The notes under the pieces: generated by a model
What the model was told of the DNA's origin: nothing
The model's input: the letters and a program-made list of their open reading frames with translations, nothing else
Databases searched by the model: none
Program-made: the position numbers and the translations under genes
In this document: positions 47,097-57,400 of the stretch, piece after piece
How the letters are laid out: each line of letters begins with the position of its first letter
Numbering within the stretch: position 1 is the stretch's first letter
Assembly (NCBI GenBank): GCA_028871555.1
Contig: JAGWNA010000003.1
Span: 1-64,000, forward strand
DNA from: Lysobacteraceae bacterium
GTDB taxonomy: Bacteria; Pseudomonadota; Gammaproteobacteria; Xanthomonadales; Rhodanobacteraceae
Length of the DNA stretch: 64,000 nucleotides
Reading direction: 5' to 3'

Positions 47097-49685
47097 ATGA
47101 AGATCGTCAAACCCATGACATTGGGGCTTATGCACCGCCCGTACCGCTGGCAGGGGAAGCATCGGTTGCTGGTTGCCACGCTGGGATTCTTTGCGTTGGG
47201 CGGCCGGACCGGGGGGCTGCTCCGCGACAACCTGCAGTGGCGCAAGGTGATGGCCGCATTGCCGGCCGGGCGCCCGCTGGACGAGCTGATGCCAAAGGCG
47301 CGCGGCGAGGTGCTGCTGGCCGGAAGCGCGTATGCGGCACACGGCCTGGCGACCACAGAACAGACGGTGCGCCTGCAATTGGGAGCGATCGACAAGCAGG
47401 TGCGGGTGGTCGGCGATCGGCAATGGCTGTACGGCTTGCTGCCGCTGTATCAGGTCACCGCACCGGTACCGTTTACGCGGATGCCACTGACGTGGGACCG
47501 GGCATTCGGCGGCGTGCGCCATCCTGCCAACCCGCTGGGCTGCGGCTACGAGCCGAACCCGTTGGCGGCATTTTTCGGCCGCAACCAGGGGCGCATGCCC
47601 AACCTGGAGGATCCGGGCCAGCCAGTGCGCCATCATGGCCGGCGCTACCAGCCGATGGGTTACGGCGCGCTCGATGTGGGCTGGCTGCCGCGACGGCAAT
47701 GGATAGGCACGTACGGGCGGCGCTGGCAGGCGCAGGAATTTCCCGGTCTGGCCGACGACACCGATCCGGAATTTTTCAGCGCCGCACCGGAAGACCAGCG
47801 CATCAGCGGTTATTTCCAGGGCGGCGAGGCCTACCGGCTGGAGGGCATGCATCCCGACCGGCCGGTGATCGAAGGGTGGCTGCCCGAGTTGCGGCCGCGC
47901 GCGTTCGTCCATCGCAAGCAAGCACCTGCCGACGCGGTGGATGAATTGCCGCTCTCGTTCGATACCGTGTGGTTCTTTCCCGATGTCGAGCTCGGCACCG
48001 TGATTCATCGCGGCGAAGTGACGGTGGAAGACAGTATGGCGCTGGACATCGAGGCGTTGATGGTGGCCTACGAACATGCCGCCGACGCGCCACGTCCGCT
48101 GGCGCATTACGGCGAGGTGCTCGCATTGCGCCTGAATCGCGACACCGCGGCGCGGCACGTGTTCAACGAAGCGCAGCTGACACCGGAGCCCGACGCCGCG
48201 GTTCGCGCCGCGCGCAGCCTCGAAGACGGGAAGGAACGCGAGCAGCGCGCCGCGGCGTGCGCGGCGCGCGATGCGATGCTGGCGGCCGAGTTCGAATCCG
48301 AAAGCGGCATGGCTTCGCCTGTACCCCCTGCGACGGCGGAGCCGGTGTTGTCGATTCCATCGGCCGGGGCATTGCAGCGGGGGGATTTCGAACTCGGGCC
48401 GTTGCTCGACAGCGCCGAGCGGCTCGCGGCGCAGGCGCGCAAAAGTGCGCGTGCCCATCGTACAGATGCCGCCGCGCAGCTTGCGTCGTTGCCGGCCGCG
48501 GTACCCGATGCCGCCGCGCCGGTGGAGCTGGTGCTGGCGCGCGCCGACGGCAGCAGTGCAGCGCCGGGATCGTTGGCGGAATTCGCCGCGCTCGTTTCCC
48601 TGCCGCCGGTGCCGGTCGAACAGCTGCAGGATTTGCAGCGCCGAGCGCGGCTTGCGGCGCCGGATCCGACCGCGCCGCGCACCTCGCTTTCCGCCGAAGC
48701 GGCGGCTGCGCTCGGTCAATGGGCGCTGCGGCGCTTGCGCGAAGGCGGATCGCTGCATGGTTGCGATCTGGCGGGCGCCAACCTGCGTGGTGCAGTGCTG
48801 TCGGGCGCGGACATGCGCGGCGCGCTGCTCGAGGCATCCGATCTCAGCGGTGCGCAACTCGACGGCGCCGACCTGGGCGAAGTGGCGCTGACCGGCGCGG
48901 TCATGGATGAGGCCGACTGTACCGCTGCCCGTTTCGACGGCGCCAACCTTGCGCATACGCATGCACATCATGCGATCTTCCGCGGTGCGAGTTTCCGCGC
49001 TGTGCAGGCTGCCGAGTCGGATTGGCGCAACGCCGACCTGGACGGTGCGCGCTTCGAGCAATGGGCGGCGTCCAACATCGCACTGCAGGGCGCGAACCTC
49101 GAACACACCACGCTCAACGATTGCGTGCTGCTGCACGCAAGGGGGGACGGCAGCCGGTGGTCGCATTCGGTGTGGCGGCATACGGTCGCGCTGGGCTCTT
49201 CCTTCCATGACAGCGAATGGAACGAGGCTGCCCTCGATCGTTGCGTGCTGATGGAGTGCGGGCTCGCCGACAGCCGCTGGTGCGGCGCCGGCATGAACAG
49301 GGTGCAGGCCGGCGGCGGCGCCGACTGGAGCCGGGCCGATCTGCGCCGCATGAGCGCCGACCACAGCAGTTGGCGCGATGCGAACCTCGTCGATGCGAAC
49401 CTTGCCGATGGCGAATTCCGCGAATGCGATTTCAGCGGGACCCGGCTCGACCAGGCCGTGCTCGAACGCACGCTGCTCTACCGCTCGCTGTTGATGGGCG
49501 CGGTGCTGGCGGGCTGCCACGCCGAAGCAGCCGATTTCTTCCAGGCCATGTGCCGCTGTGCCGATTTCCGCGAGGCCAATCTGCAGGGGGCGAATTTCGT
49601 GCAGGCCCAATGCACGCAAGCGCGCTTCGAGCATGCCCGGCTGGAAGGCATCCGCATCGAGCCTGGCAGGAGGCTGCGCGCATGA
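47097..49685 (+). CDS. DUF2169 and pentapeptide-repeat T6SS accessory protein
   Basis: An 862-residue protein. Residues 1-300 are DUF2169, seen in 'RPYRWQGKHRLLVATLGFFA', 'PFTRMPLTWDRAFGG', 'NPLGCGYEPNPLAA' and 'HPDRPVIEGWLPELRPRAFV'. Residues about 300-530 are Ala/Glu-rich and probably flexible. Residues 540-860 are pentapeptide repeats A(D/N)LxG ('CDLAGANLRGAVLSGADMRG' and so on), forming a right-handed quadrilateral helix. DUF2169 proteins are linked to T6SS loci and may act as chaperones or adaptors for the spike; Burkholderia T6SS-5 has a related TagAB (recollection). It overlaps the next gene by 4 bases. Confidence 0.88.
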   Translation: MKIVKPMTLGLMHRPYRWQGKHRLLVATLGFFALGGRTGGLLRDNLQWRKVMAALPAGRPLDELMPKARGEVLLAGSAYAAHGLATTEQTVRLQLGAIDKQVRVVGDRQWLYGLLPLYQVTAPVPFTRMPLTWDRAFGGVRHPANPLGCGYEPNPLAAFFGRNQGRMPNLEDPGQPVRHHGRRYQPMGYGALDVGWLPRRQWIGTYGRRWQAQEFPGLADDTDPEFFSAAPEDQRISGYFQGGEAYRLEGMHPDRPVIEGWLPELRPRAFVHRKQAPADAVDELPLSFDTVWFFPDVELGTVIHRGEVTVEDSMALDIEALMVAYEHAADAPRPLAHYGEVLALRLNRDTAARHVFNEAQLTPEPDAAVRAARSLEDGKEREQRAAACAARDAMLAAEFESESGMASPVPPATAEPVLSIPSAGALQRGDFELGPLLDSAERLAAQARKSARAHRTDAAAQLASLPAAVPDAAAPVELVLARADGSSAAPGSLAEFAALVSLPPVPVEQLQDLQRRARLAAPDPTAPRTSLSAEAAAALGQWALRRLREGGSLHGCDLAGANLRGAVLSGADMRGALLEASDLSGAQLDGADLGEVALTGAVMDEADCTAARFDGANLAHTHAHHAIFRGASFRAVQAAESDWRNADLDGARFEQWAASNIALQGANLEHTTLNDCVLLHARGDGSRWSHSVWRHTVALGSSFHDSEWNEAALDRCVLMECGLADSRWCGAGMNRVQAGGGADWSRADLRRMSADHSSWRDANLVDANLADGEFRECDFSGTRLDQAVLERTLLYRSLLMGAVLAGCHAEAADFFQAMCRCADFREANLQGANFVQAQCTQARFEHARLEGIRIEPGRRLRA

Positions 49686-50749
49686 TCCAGTGGAGCGACA
49701 TCGAATATCTGCAGCGTCTGGGCCGGCCGATCCATGACGTGGACCTCGGCGCGCTCGATGGTCGCGGGCGCGTCATCGACACCCTGGTTGCGAGCCACGT
49801 GTCATGGCGTGGCGCCGGGCTGAACGGCAGCCGCCTGAGCGGCGTGACGTTCGTGGATTGCGATCTGCGCGGTGCGGATCTTGGCGATGCGGTGCTCGAC
49901 GCGTGCAGCTTCACGCGATGCAAGCTTGGCGATACGCGCTGGGAAAATGCGCGCGGCAATCAGCTGGCTTTCACCGACTGCGACATCGCGGACAGCAACT
50001 GGCGGGCGAGCACGCTGGCGCTGAGCGCGATCAGCCAGTGCGACCTGCACCGCGCCGGTTTCGTCGGCGCGGTGTGGCGACGCACCGTGGCGGCGCAATG
50101 CAAGCTCGATGGCGCGACGTTCGAACAGGCGGCGATCGAGCAATCGGTTTTCGTGGAGGTGGACTTTCGCCCTGTCGGCATCGCCGGCCTGACCGCGCAG
50201 GCCACCGTATTGCGCAAAGCCTGCTTCGACGGCATGGACCTGCACACCGTGAGTCTGCCGCGCTGCCTGCTCGAGGAGGCAAGTTTTGCCGATGCGGATT
50301 TGCGCGGGGTCGACCTGCGCGAGGCCAATTGCCGCAAGGCGCGTTTCGTCCGCAGCGACTTGCGCGGCACCGATCTTTCCCGCGCGCTGCTGCTCGATGC
50401 CGTGATGGAGGATGCCGACGCGCGCGCGGCAACCTGCGAAAACACGATATTTCAGGGTGCCTCGCTGCGGCGCGTCCGCCTCGCCGGCGCGCATGCCGCC
50501 GGCAGCGTGTGGGACCACTGCCGATTGCAGGAGGTGGATTTCTCCCGCGCCGACCTGCGCTATGCGCGCTTCGATCACGCCACCGGCTCGGGCATCGACC
50601 TGCGGCGGGCGAACCTTGCGCACGGCAGCCACCACAATGCCCGTTTTTCCGAGATGGACACGAGCCGCTCACGGCGTACGCGCCTGCGCGGCACCTCATC
50701 CGCACGGCTGACAGCCGAAGCGCGGTCACTTTGCCTGGAGACGCCCTGA
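49682..50749 (+). CDS. Pentapeptide-repeat T6SS accessory protein
   Basis: A 355-residue protein made almost only of pentapeptide repeats. After a short N-terminus ('MIQWSDIEYLQRLGRP'), repeats run from about residue 35 to 325 ('CDLRGADLGDAVLDACSF', 'FADADLRGVDLREANCRKAR', 'SDLRGTDLSRALLLDA'). Such repeats form a rod-like helix that can bind protein or mimic DNA. Together with the DUF2169 gene before it and the DUF3540 gene after it (ATG at 50749 overlapping its stop), it is part of a coupled accessory cassette. A TagB-like spike-associated role is inference. Confidence 0.88.
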   Translation: MIQWSDIEYLQRLGRPIHDVDLGALDGRGRVIDTLVASHVSWRGAGLNGSRLSGVTFVDCDLRGADLGDAVLDACSFTRCKLGDTRWENARGNQLAFTDCDIADSNWRASTLALSAISQCDLHRAGFVGAVWRRTVAAQCKLDGATFEQAAIEQSVFVEVDFRPVGIAGLTAQATVLRKACFDGMDLHTVSLPRCLLEEASFADADLRGVDLREANCRKARFVRSDLRGTDLSRALLLDAVMEDADARAATCENTIFQGASLRRVRLAGAHAAGSVWDHCRLQEVDFSRADLRYARFDHATGSGIDLRRANLAHGSHHNARFSEMDTSRSRRTRLRGTSSARLTAEARSLCLETP

Positions 50750-51303
50750 TGCTTGCCGCCAGCCGACGCAGTTTTTCGCGCACCCGCAGTGCGCCCCAAT
50801 TGTCCGAAGCCGTCATCGTGGAAGCACTTCGTGACGACGCATGGCGCCTGGACGACGGCCGCCTGGCGCAGCAGGCGACATCCTGCCTCATCACGCCGCA
50901 GGCGGGCGATCGCGTGCTGCTGGTCTGCATGGCCGATGACAGCCACTACGTGCTGCATGTGCTTTCGCGCCGGGACCGGCGTCGCGCCACGCTGGCCGTC
51001 CCCGGCGCCGGGCAATTGTCGATCCGGCAGGGCAGCGTCGATGTGTCCGCCACGCAGACCATCGCATTGCGCGCCGCCGGCGAAGTGGAGATCACCGCGG
51101 TGCATGGGCCGCTGTCATTGAACGCGCGCAACATCTTCACCAGCGCCACCGAGGCGATCGTGCACACCGCGCGCAGTTGCGTCGGCCAGGTGGACCAGTT
51201 CCTGCTCAATGCGCGCCAGCTGCTGCGCCTGCACGGCGAGCAGGTGATGCTGACGGCGCGGCAGGACGCCAAGATCGACGCCGAACGCATCAGCCTGGGT
51301 TGA
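50749..51303 (+). CDS. DUF3540 T6SS accessory protein
   Basis: A 184-residue protein. An N-terminal Ser/Arg-rich tail leads to OB-like strands ('CLITPQAGDRVLLVCMADDS', 'YVLHVLSRR', 'ATLAVPGAGQLSIR'), followed by beta repeats ('VDVSATQTIALRAAGEVEIT', 'LSLNARNIFTSATEAIVHTA'). The tail is rich in 'LLRLHGEQVMLTARQDAKID'. This is the layout of DUF3540 proteins, which travel with DUF2169/DUF4150 genes in T6SS loci and resemble a short VgrG-like OB plus needle. Role unproven. It overlaps its upstream neighbour by one base and is followed by the DUF4150 gene. Confidence 0.8.
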   Translation: MLAASRRSFSRTRSAPQLSEAVIVEALRDDAWRLDDGRLAQQATSCLITPQAGDRVLLVCMADDSHYVLHVLSRRDRRRATLAVPGAGQLSIRQGSVDVSATQTIALRAAGEVEITAVHGPLSLNARNIFTSATEAIVHTARSCVGQVDQFLLNARQLLRLHGEQVMLTARQDAKIDAERISLG

Positions 51304-51308
51304 ACGCG

Positions 51309-51707
51309 ATGTTCGTCAATACCAATCTCGGTGTGCTCGATTTCGCGTTCCCGGACGTTTGTCTGGTGCCGGTGCTCGGCGTTCCGGTGCCGATGCCTTT
51401 TCCGAATATCGCGCTGTCCTTCGCCGACATCCCGGCGCAGTTCGAGGTCATCGTCGGCGGCGGATTGGCGGAGAACCTGGTCACCATCGGCGCGATCAGC
51501 AACGGCGACCAGCCCGGCGCCGAAGGCGGCGTGGTCTCCCACCTTTTCATGGGGCCGTTCCGCTCGCTGCTCGGCAGCTTCAAGGTCTTCATGGGCTGCA
51601 TTCCATGCACGCACATGCTCGGCATCGTGGGGCAGAACGGCCTGCTGCCCAACATGGTGGGCGTCACGCTGTCGCCGGCGCAGATCAGCGTGCTGGTGTT
51701 CAGCTGA
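51309..51707 (+). CDS. DUF4150 PAAR-like T6SS tip protein
   Basis: A 132-residue protein with 'LDFAFPDVCLVPVLGVPVPM' then 'PFPNIALS', 'VGGGLAENLVTIGAISNGDQ', 'MGPFRSLLGSFKVFMGCIPC' and 'GLLPNMVGVTLSPAQISVLV'. This is the PAAR-like DUF4150 domain that caps VgrG needles. No toxin extension is attached. The start at ATG 51309 is the first codon before the conserved region. It overlaps the next gene's ATG by one base (TGATG), so it is coupled with tssJ. It lies in the normal position for a PAAR in this type of locus. Confidence 0.85.
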   Translation: MFVNTNLGVLDFAFPDVCLVPVLGVPVPMPFPNIALSFADIPAQFEVIVGGGLAENLVTIGAISNGDQPGAEGGVVSHLFMGPFRSLLGSFKVFMGCIPCTHMLGIVGQNGLLPNMVGVTLSPAQISVLVFS

Positions 51708-52189
51708 TGAAGGCGCAATCGGCCAGCGTCATGAAGCATCTGCTGTGTGCCGGCGCATGGCTGCTGCTGGCCGGGTGCAGCACGATCGCCAGCCTGCTGC
51801 CGTGGCATGCGTCGACCACGAGCCTGTCGAGCCTGCGCGTGGCGGCCCCGCCGGGGGCCAACCTCGATTCGGCCACGGCACTGGATCTGGTGTTCGTGTA
51901 CGACAAGGCCAGCATCGCCATGCTGCCGAAAACGGGGCCGGACTGGTTCGCGCAGAAAGCATCGCTGCAGAACGGACTGGGCCGCGCGATCGACATCGTG
52001 TCGCTGCAGGTGCCTCCCGCCACCGTGATCGACCCCGTCGCGTTGCCGCGCCGCTACGGCAAGGCCGTGGCGGTTTATGCGTTTGCCAATTATCTGGCCA
52101 GGGACGGGCAGGCCCGCAGCGACGTCACGGGATTCCATCATGCCGTGATCTGGCTGGCGCCGACGCGAATCACCATCACCGAACAGTAG
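51707..52189 (+). CDS. tssJ: TssJ, T6SS outer-membrane lipoprotein
   Basis: A 160-residue lipoprotein. The signal peptide 'MKHLLCAGAWLLLAGC' has lipobox Cys (residue 24 from the 51707 ATG); the in-frame ATG at 51731 gives a cleaner signal peptide and may be the real start. The mature part has 'ALDLVFVYDK', 'PDWFAQKASLQNGLGRAIDI', 'VAVYAFANYLARDG' and 'VIWLAPTRITIT', consistent with the TssJ transthyretin-like fold. TssJ anchors TssM in the outer membrane. It precedes tssK by 8 bp. Confidence 0.88.
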   Translation: MKAQSASVMKHLLCAGAWLLLAGCSTIASLLPWHASTTSLSSLRVAAPPGANLDSATALDLVFVYDKASIAMLPKTGPDWFAQKASLQNGLGRAIDIVSLQVPPATVIDPVALPRRYGKAVAVYAFANYLARDGQARSDVTGFHHAVIWLAPTRITITEQ

Positions 52190-52197
52190 GTACGATC

Positions 52198-53616
52198 ATG
52201 AACGCCATCGCCGACAACCTGCCTGTATTGCCCGAAGCCGTGTCGTGGTCGGAGGGCATGCTGCTGTCGCCGCAGCACTTCCAGCAGAACGACATCTACT
52301 GGAACAGCTATCTGCACCATCAGATGTCGGTACTGCAGCCCTATTGCTGGGGCGTGCTCGACCTGGCGCTGGATGGTGCCGAGCTGCTCAAGGGCAGGGT
52401 GGTCTTCGAGCGGTTGCGCTGCGTGATGAATGACGGCCTGCTGATCGATTTTCCCGGCTACTTTCTGCCGCAGGAGATGTCGCTGGATCTGTCGAAGCAC
52501 GACTGGAGCGCCGAACCGCGCGTTACCGTGCACTTGCGCGTGCCGGTGCGTGGCAAGGGTGCCGCCAGCAATATCGGCGACATGCAGCGCTACACCACCG
52601 AGCGGGGAAACCCGGAGGCGGACGAAAACACCGGCAGGGACGAAATCGTGGTGGATCGCCTGCGCCCGAAGATGAGCCTGGTCGCGGGCAGCTCGGTGGC
52701 CAAATGCTATTGCTCGTTCCCGCTGCTTGAATTGCGCGGCGACTCGCGCGGCGTGCATCTCACGGACTACCACCCTCCGCTGCTGCGCACGGATGCCTCC
52801 GGGTTCCTCGGCGACGTGGCGTTGCAGCGCGTACTCAAAGGGCTGTCCGAGGCGCTGTGGAAGAAGTATCGCGAATTGCTCGGTGTGCGCCTCGACGATC
52901 GCGGCGAGGCGCGCTACGACGTGGAATCCAGCGCGCAGATGCTGGCGGCGCGCTACCTGGTCATGGGCCTGCCGCGTTTCGATGTGCTCCTGCAATCGGG
53001 AACCACGCATCCGTACGATCTCTACGTGGCGCTTTCGCAGCTGGTCGGTTTTCTCGCCGCGACGCCGGGCGCTCCGCAGCCGCCGGCCATGCGCTCGTAC
53101 GAGCACAACCAGTGCATGCCGCAGTTCCAGATCGCCATCGGCTACATCAAGGATCAGCTGGCACGAATGAATGCGGACTACAGCGTGATCGACTTCCAGC
53201 GGGTCGGAACGTCGGGTTTCCGTTGCATGCTGCCCAAAGGCACGGTCACCGATCGTCTGCTGATCGAATTGCACCCGCGCTCCGGCCAGGGCGCCGGGAC
53301 ACTCGACGCGTGGCTGAGCGGTGCGCGCATCGCGAGCGAGGAGTTGATCTATATCCTGGTGCGCCGTCGCTTTCCCGGTGCCACGGCAGGTGCCGCCAGC
53401 GCCCAGACGGTTGCGGCGCTCAACCTGCGGCCCGGTGCGTTCGTCTACGAGATTACGGGTGGCAAGATCGAGGTGGATGCCGATGTCACGCGCCCGCTGA
53501 TCGTCGACGGGCACGCGCTGATGGTGCTGGGCGAGCCGGACGACAAGGTTCCCGCGGGCATCACGCTGTACCTGCCTCGCGGCAAGGGGCGCGGCAACCT
53601 GGCCGGGGCAGGGTGA
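52198..53616 (+). CDS. tssK: TssK, T6SS baseplate-membrane connector
   Basis: A 472-residue TssK. The N-terminus 'VSWSEGMLLSPQHFQQND' is the family hallmark (WxEGxxLxPQHFQ). 'GVLDLALDGAELLKGRVVFE', 'YLVMGLPRFDVLLQSGTTHP' and 'ISEELIYILVRRRFP'-like segments follow, and the C-terminus carries 'FVYEITGGKIEVDADVTRPL'. TssK trimers join the TssFG wedge to TssL and TssM. The gene is in the canonical tssJ-K-L-M order. Length is slightly longer than typical (about 445). Confidence 0.94.
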   Translation: MNAIADNLPVLPEAVSWSEGMLLSPQHFQQNDIYWNSYLHHQMSVLQPYCWGVLDLALDGAELLKGRVVFERLRCVMNDGLLIDFPGYFLPQEMSLDLSKHDWSAEPRVTVHLRVPVRGKGAASNIGDMQRYTTERGNPEADENTGRDEIVVDRLRPKMSLVAGSSVAKCYCSFPLLELRGDSRGVHLTDYHPPLLRTDASGFLGDVALQRVLKGLSEALWKKYRELLGVRLDDRGEARYDVESSAQMLAARYLVMGLPRFDVLLQSGTTHPYDLYVALSQLVGFLAATPGAPQPPAMRSYEHNQCMPQFQIAIGYIKDQLARMNADYSVIDFQRVGTSGFRCMLPKGTVTDRLLIELHPRSGQGAGTLDAWLSGARIASEELIYILVRRRFPGATAGAASAQTVAALNLRPGAFVYEITGGKIEVDADVTRPLIVDGHALMVLGEPDDKVPAGITLYLPRGKGRGNLAGAG

Positions 53617-53619
53617 GCG

Positions 53620-54396
53620 ATGGCCACGACCGCTCGATCCCTGTCACGCGGTTTTCTGGTGAGCTGCTTCGCCGACTTCTATGAAGAAGTGGCGAGGATA
53701 AAGCTTGCCGTGCAGCGCGGCGAGCTTGCGCGACTGCTGCAGCCGCAGTCGCCGCATGTGCCGATCGAGCCGCGCGATCAGGCTGAGCGCGTTGCCAATC
53801 GGTTGCTGGCTGTGCTGGATCGCCAATCGCACGCCGTTGCCGCGGTCGCCACCGATGCGGAAATGGAGGCCTATCGCCGCACGCGCTACGTGATGGCCGC
53901 GCTGGCCGACGAGATATTCATTCTCAACCTGTCGTGGCCGGGGACGGAATTCTGGACGGAGTACATGCTGGAATACGCGCTCTATCGCACTCGCGTCGCC
54001 GGGCGCCGGTTCTTCGACTACGTGCAGGAGCTGATGGGGTGCCGTGACCGCTCGCCGCTGGATGCGGATTTCGCCGCGGTACTGCTGCTGGCCCTGCAGC
54101 TCGGTTTCCAGGGCATGTACAGAGGGAGCGATCGGCAGAACAAGAAAGAGCTCGGCGACCGCCGCAGCAGGCTCTATCCGATGGCTACGGGCCTCACGCT
54201 CGAGGACAGCCGCGGGCGCATGTTCCCGCAGGCCTACGACTACACCGTGGCGTCCAGCCGCGATAACAGCCGGATCGCGCTGGCGCCATGGGTGCGGGCA
54301 ACCGTCTATGGGGCGCTGGGTTATCTGCTGATCTCCTCGATCGTCTGGCTGGCACTCACCTGGTCGCTGCTGCGCGTGATCGGCGGCGCGGTATGA
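53620..54396 (+). CDS. tssL: TssL (DotU-like), T6SS inner-membrane protein
   Basis: A 258-residue protein. The cytosolic helical domain covers residues 1-215 ('CFADFYEEVARIKLAVQRGE', 'YVMAALADEIFILNLSWPGT', 'EYALYRTRVAGRRFFDYVQE', 'VLLLALQLGFQGMYRG'), and a single C-terminal membrane helix lies at about 228-250 ('VYGALGYLLISSIVWLALTW'). No OmpA-like peptidoglycan-binding extension is present. It binds TssM and TssK in the trans-envelope complex. It starts 3 bp after the tssK stop. A 27-codon frame from ATG 54393 fills the 76-bp gap to tssM; I do not call it a gene. Confidence 0.93.
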   Translation: MATTARSLSRGFLVSCFADFYEEVARIKLAVQRGELARLLQPQSPHVPIEPRDQAERVANRLLAVLDRQSHAVAAVATDAEMEAYRRTRYVMAALADEIFILNLSWPGTEFWTEYMLEYALYRTRVAGRRFFDYVQELMGCRDRSPLDADFAAVLLLALQLGFQGMYRGSDRQNKKELGDRRSRLYPMATGLTLEDSRGRMFPQAYDYTVASSRDNSRIALAPWVRATVYGALGYLLISSIVWLALTWSLLRVIGGAV

Positions 54397-54472
54397 GCGG
54401 GTTTGTCCGCCATCGGCGCAGTGGCCCCCCGGGCGCGTCGAGCCAGGCATTGTCGCGCGATGCGGTCGGGCC

Positions 54473-57400
54473 ATGACTTCCGCATTCGCCGCCAGCCTGA
54501 TCCTAGCTGCGATCGTGTTCGTATCGATCGTATGGCTGCTGTGGCGCGCACGCAGCATTCGTGGCGCGAGTGCCGCGATGCAGGCCGGAGCCGCACGTAT
54601 CCGTCGCTGGCGATGGGTCGACCTGCGCAATCGCCTCAGGCGCGGTTATCAGGCCATCGACCGTGCGGTGCGTTATGTCATGGCGCGCCGAGACTGGCGC
54701 TACTGCAGCTCCTGGGTGTTGCTGACGGGATTTCCGGGCGACGGCAAGAGCAGCATTGCCGCGTCGGTCCCGGAGCGTCTGCAGCGCGCTTCGCAACGCA
54801 GGGACGCAAAGCACGAGGCCTACCTTCGCAATGCGGCGCGGGATGCGCAGTGGCACTTTCTCGAAAAGGGCATCCTGCTCGATCCGGCATGCACGATCGG
54901 CGAACCCTCGTCGACAGGCGGCAGCGATGCACGCTGGCCGGCGATGCTGGCCGATATCGACAGCCTGCGGCCCGATCGCGCGCTCGACGGCATCGTGTGG
55001 GTCATCTCGGCGGCACGCCTGCTCGAGGCCGGCGAGGCGCAGTGTGCCGAACTGGGCCGCCATGCCTTTGCACGCATCAACGAATTGCAGGAAACCTTCG
55101 CGTTTGCGCTGCCGGTATACGTGGTCGTGAGCCAGTGCGATGCGGTGCAGGGATTCAGTGCGTTCTGGATGGCGCAGGATCCGGATCTTCGAGGCGAGAT
55201 GGCAGGCTGGTCCAGCCCCAGCATCGACGACAACGGACTGCCGTCGGAGTGGGTCGGAAAAGCCTTCGACAAGTTGATGGATGGTTTGCGCGCGCTGGTG
55301 CTGAATGCGGCGACGGTCAGGGACGAAATCCGCGACGTCGACGATTTCTTCCTGTTTCCCAGCTACATGGGCACCCTGCGGGCGCCGGTACAGGCATTCC
55401 TGGAGAAACTGTTCAGGCCGAACGCCTACGAAACGCGAGCGTTCTGCCGCGGCATCTACTTTACCGGCGTGGTGAGTGACGGCGGCACCGGCGAGGCCAA
55501 GGCAAGATCCGGTGCCGGCACAGGCGCTGCCATGGCCGCTGCCGGCGGTATCAGGCCCGATGCCGGCGCCCCGCGCGGCGACGTGGCGTTCGTCGGCGGG
55601 CTGATGGAAGACAAGGTTTTTGCCGAGCAGCGGCTCGCGCAGCGTCTGCAGAAAGGCCTGCTGGCGCGCAACCGCCTGATCCGGCGGCTGCAGATCGGCC
55701 TGATCGCCATTGCCGCGTCGCTGGCGGTCGCGCTGCCGTGGAGTGCCGCCCAGGTGAGCCAGCGCGCGCAGGCGTTGCGCGACACGGTGGTCGACATTTC
55801 AGTAAGCAGCAAGAACCTGAGCCGGCATGGCTGCCTCGACGAGGAACGCGTCTACGGGCTCATCGCGCAGGTAGCCGCGCTGAACCGCAGGACGCGCTAC
55901 GTCGCCATTCCGCTGTCCTGGGTCGATCGGCGCATCGAAGACGGCATATCGCGGGTGATTTCCACCAATGCCCTGGAGCAGGTCGTTCTGCCCTCGCTGG
56001 CCTGCAAGCTGCAGCAGCGTATCGATGCCATGTCGGCGGCAACACTGAACGTCGCCACGATGCAATCGGCACCCGATGCCGCATACGCGAAGGACCGCCG
56101 GCAGCTCCAGCGGCAGCTGGCCGACCTCGGCACCCTGGAGGACAACCTCGATCGCTTCGCCGCCATCGCCAAGCCGGGCCTGCAGGTCGAAAAGCGGCGG
56201 CTTCTGCAGTATTTCGGCGCACTGGCCGAATACGTATACGGCAATCCTTTGCCGCCGCATGCGCTGAAAGGGGACGCTGCGCTGACCGATGCGCTGGTGG
56301 AGGCGACGTACAGTGAGGTGCCGACGATCGACCAGGCGCTGCGCACGCAGCTGACGGAACGGTTCGACACGATGGCTGCCAGGGCGCAGGCCGATCTGCT
56401 CCAGCGGATCGGCATCGGCGTGCCACTGCTGAAATCGCTGCAGGAGGCTGCCGACAGTTCGCCGCTGACATCGTCGCAACAGGCAAGGCCGCCGATATTG
56501 CCGCTGCTGCGCAGCTTCAACGGCTGGCTGGCCTGGGTACGCAATGCGTGGTTGCGGTCGACGCCGGCCGGCAACCCCTGCCTGCGGATGGGCGAACGGA
56601 TCAAGCCGGGCATCGAGGCACTGATCAACGCGCATCATTTTCCCGCCGGCCTGCGGGCCACGCTGGAGCACTTCAACACCGAAGAGTGCTACCAGCCGGT
56701 GGTGGACAGCCTGCGCGATGCGACGCTGCCGCCTTACGGCGCGCTGTTTTCGGTGAACCCGTCCAACGCTGAACTCGATGGCATAACCCCGGATCTCGGT
56801 ATCGAGGCTGCCGGCCTGAAGGCGCTGGCCGGCGTCGACTACATGCAGGTGAAGCCGACGCTAGCCTACAGCTGCAGCAATGCCGCCGCCGGCTGGCGCG
56901 CCAACACTTTCGGCCAGGCACTCAGCGAGATACGCCAGTACCAGGCATTCGCCGGCCAGCAGGGCACGATCTTGCCGGGATCCCCGCCGGCGAAGGAACG
57001 ATTGTACGACCAGCTGGCGCGTACCCAGCTGCTGCTGGCGCTGCAGGACAGCCTGGCGCGCAACCAGCGCACGCAGGTCGGCGATGCCGGCGACACGGGG
57101 CTGGATGCGACATCGCAGCTTGACCGCGAATTGTCGGCCGAGAGTGCAAACCTGTCTGCAGCGCTCGGGCCGCTGCTGCAGTCGTTGCGGAGTTTCCGGC
57201 AACTGGGGTTCGCCGACCTCGCCGGCGAGGTCGGCCAGTGCGCTCAGAACTATGCATCGAGCATGTTGGCCGATGTCTCGGATCTGGCCTCGTCGAGCCA
57301 TCTTTACGATCCGCCGGTGCAGGCCGCCACGGACGGCAAGACGGCGATTTTCAATCTCGGTACCGTGCCGGTGCTGCAGGCCTACCTGGGCAACCAGTTG

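Noticed and set aside
44306-47395. 1029-codon minus-strand open frame across vgrG
   Set aside because: Antisense to vgrG; repetitive composition mirrors the VgrG repeats.
46989-49634. 881-codon minus-strand open frame across the DUF2169 gene
   Set aside because: Antisense to a gene with recognised domains and good start overlaps.
54393-54476. 27-codon frame between tssL and tssM
   Set aside because: Too short, Arg/Pro/Ser-rich, no ribosome site; probably a spacer read by coupled ribosomes at most.
54403-55479. 358-codon plus-strand open frame over the start of tssM
   Set aside because: Other-frame shadow of TssM; the TssM frame has Walker A and membrane segments.
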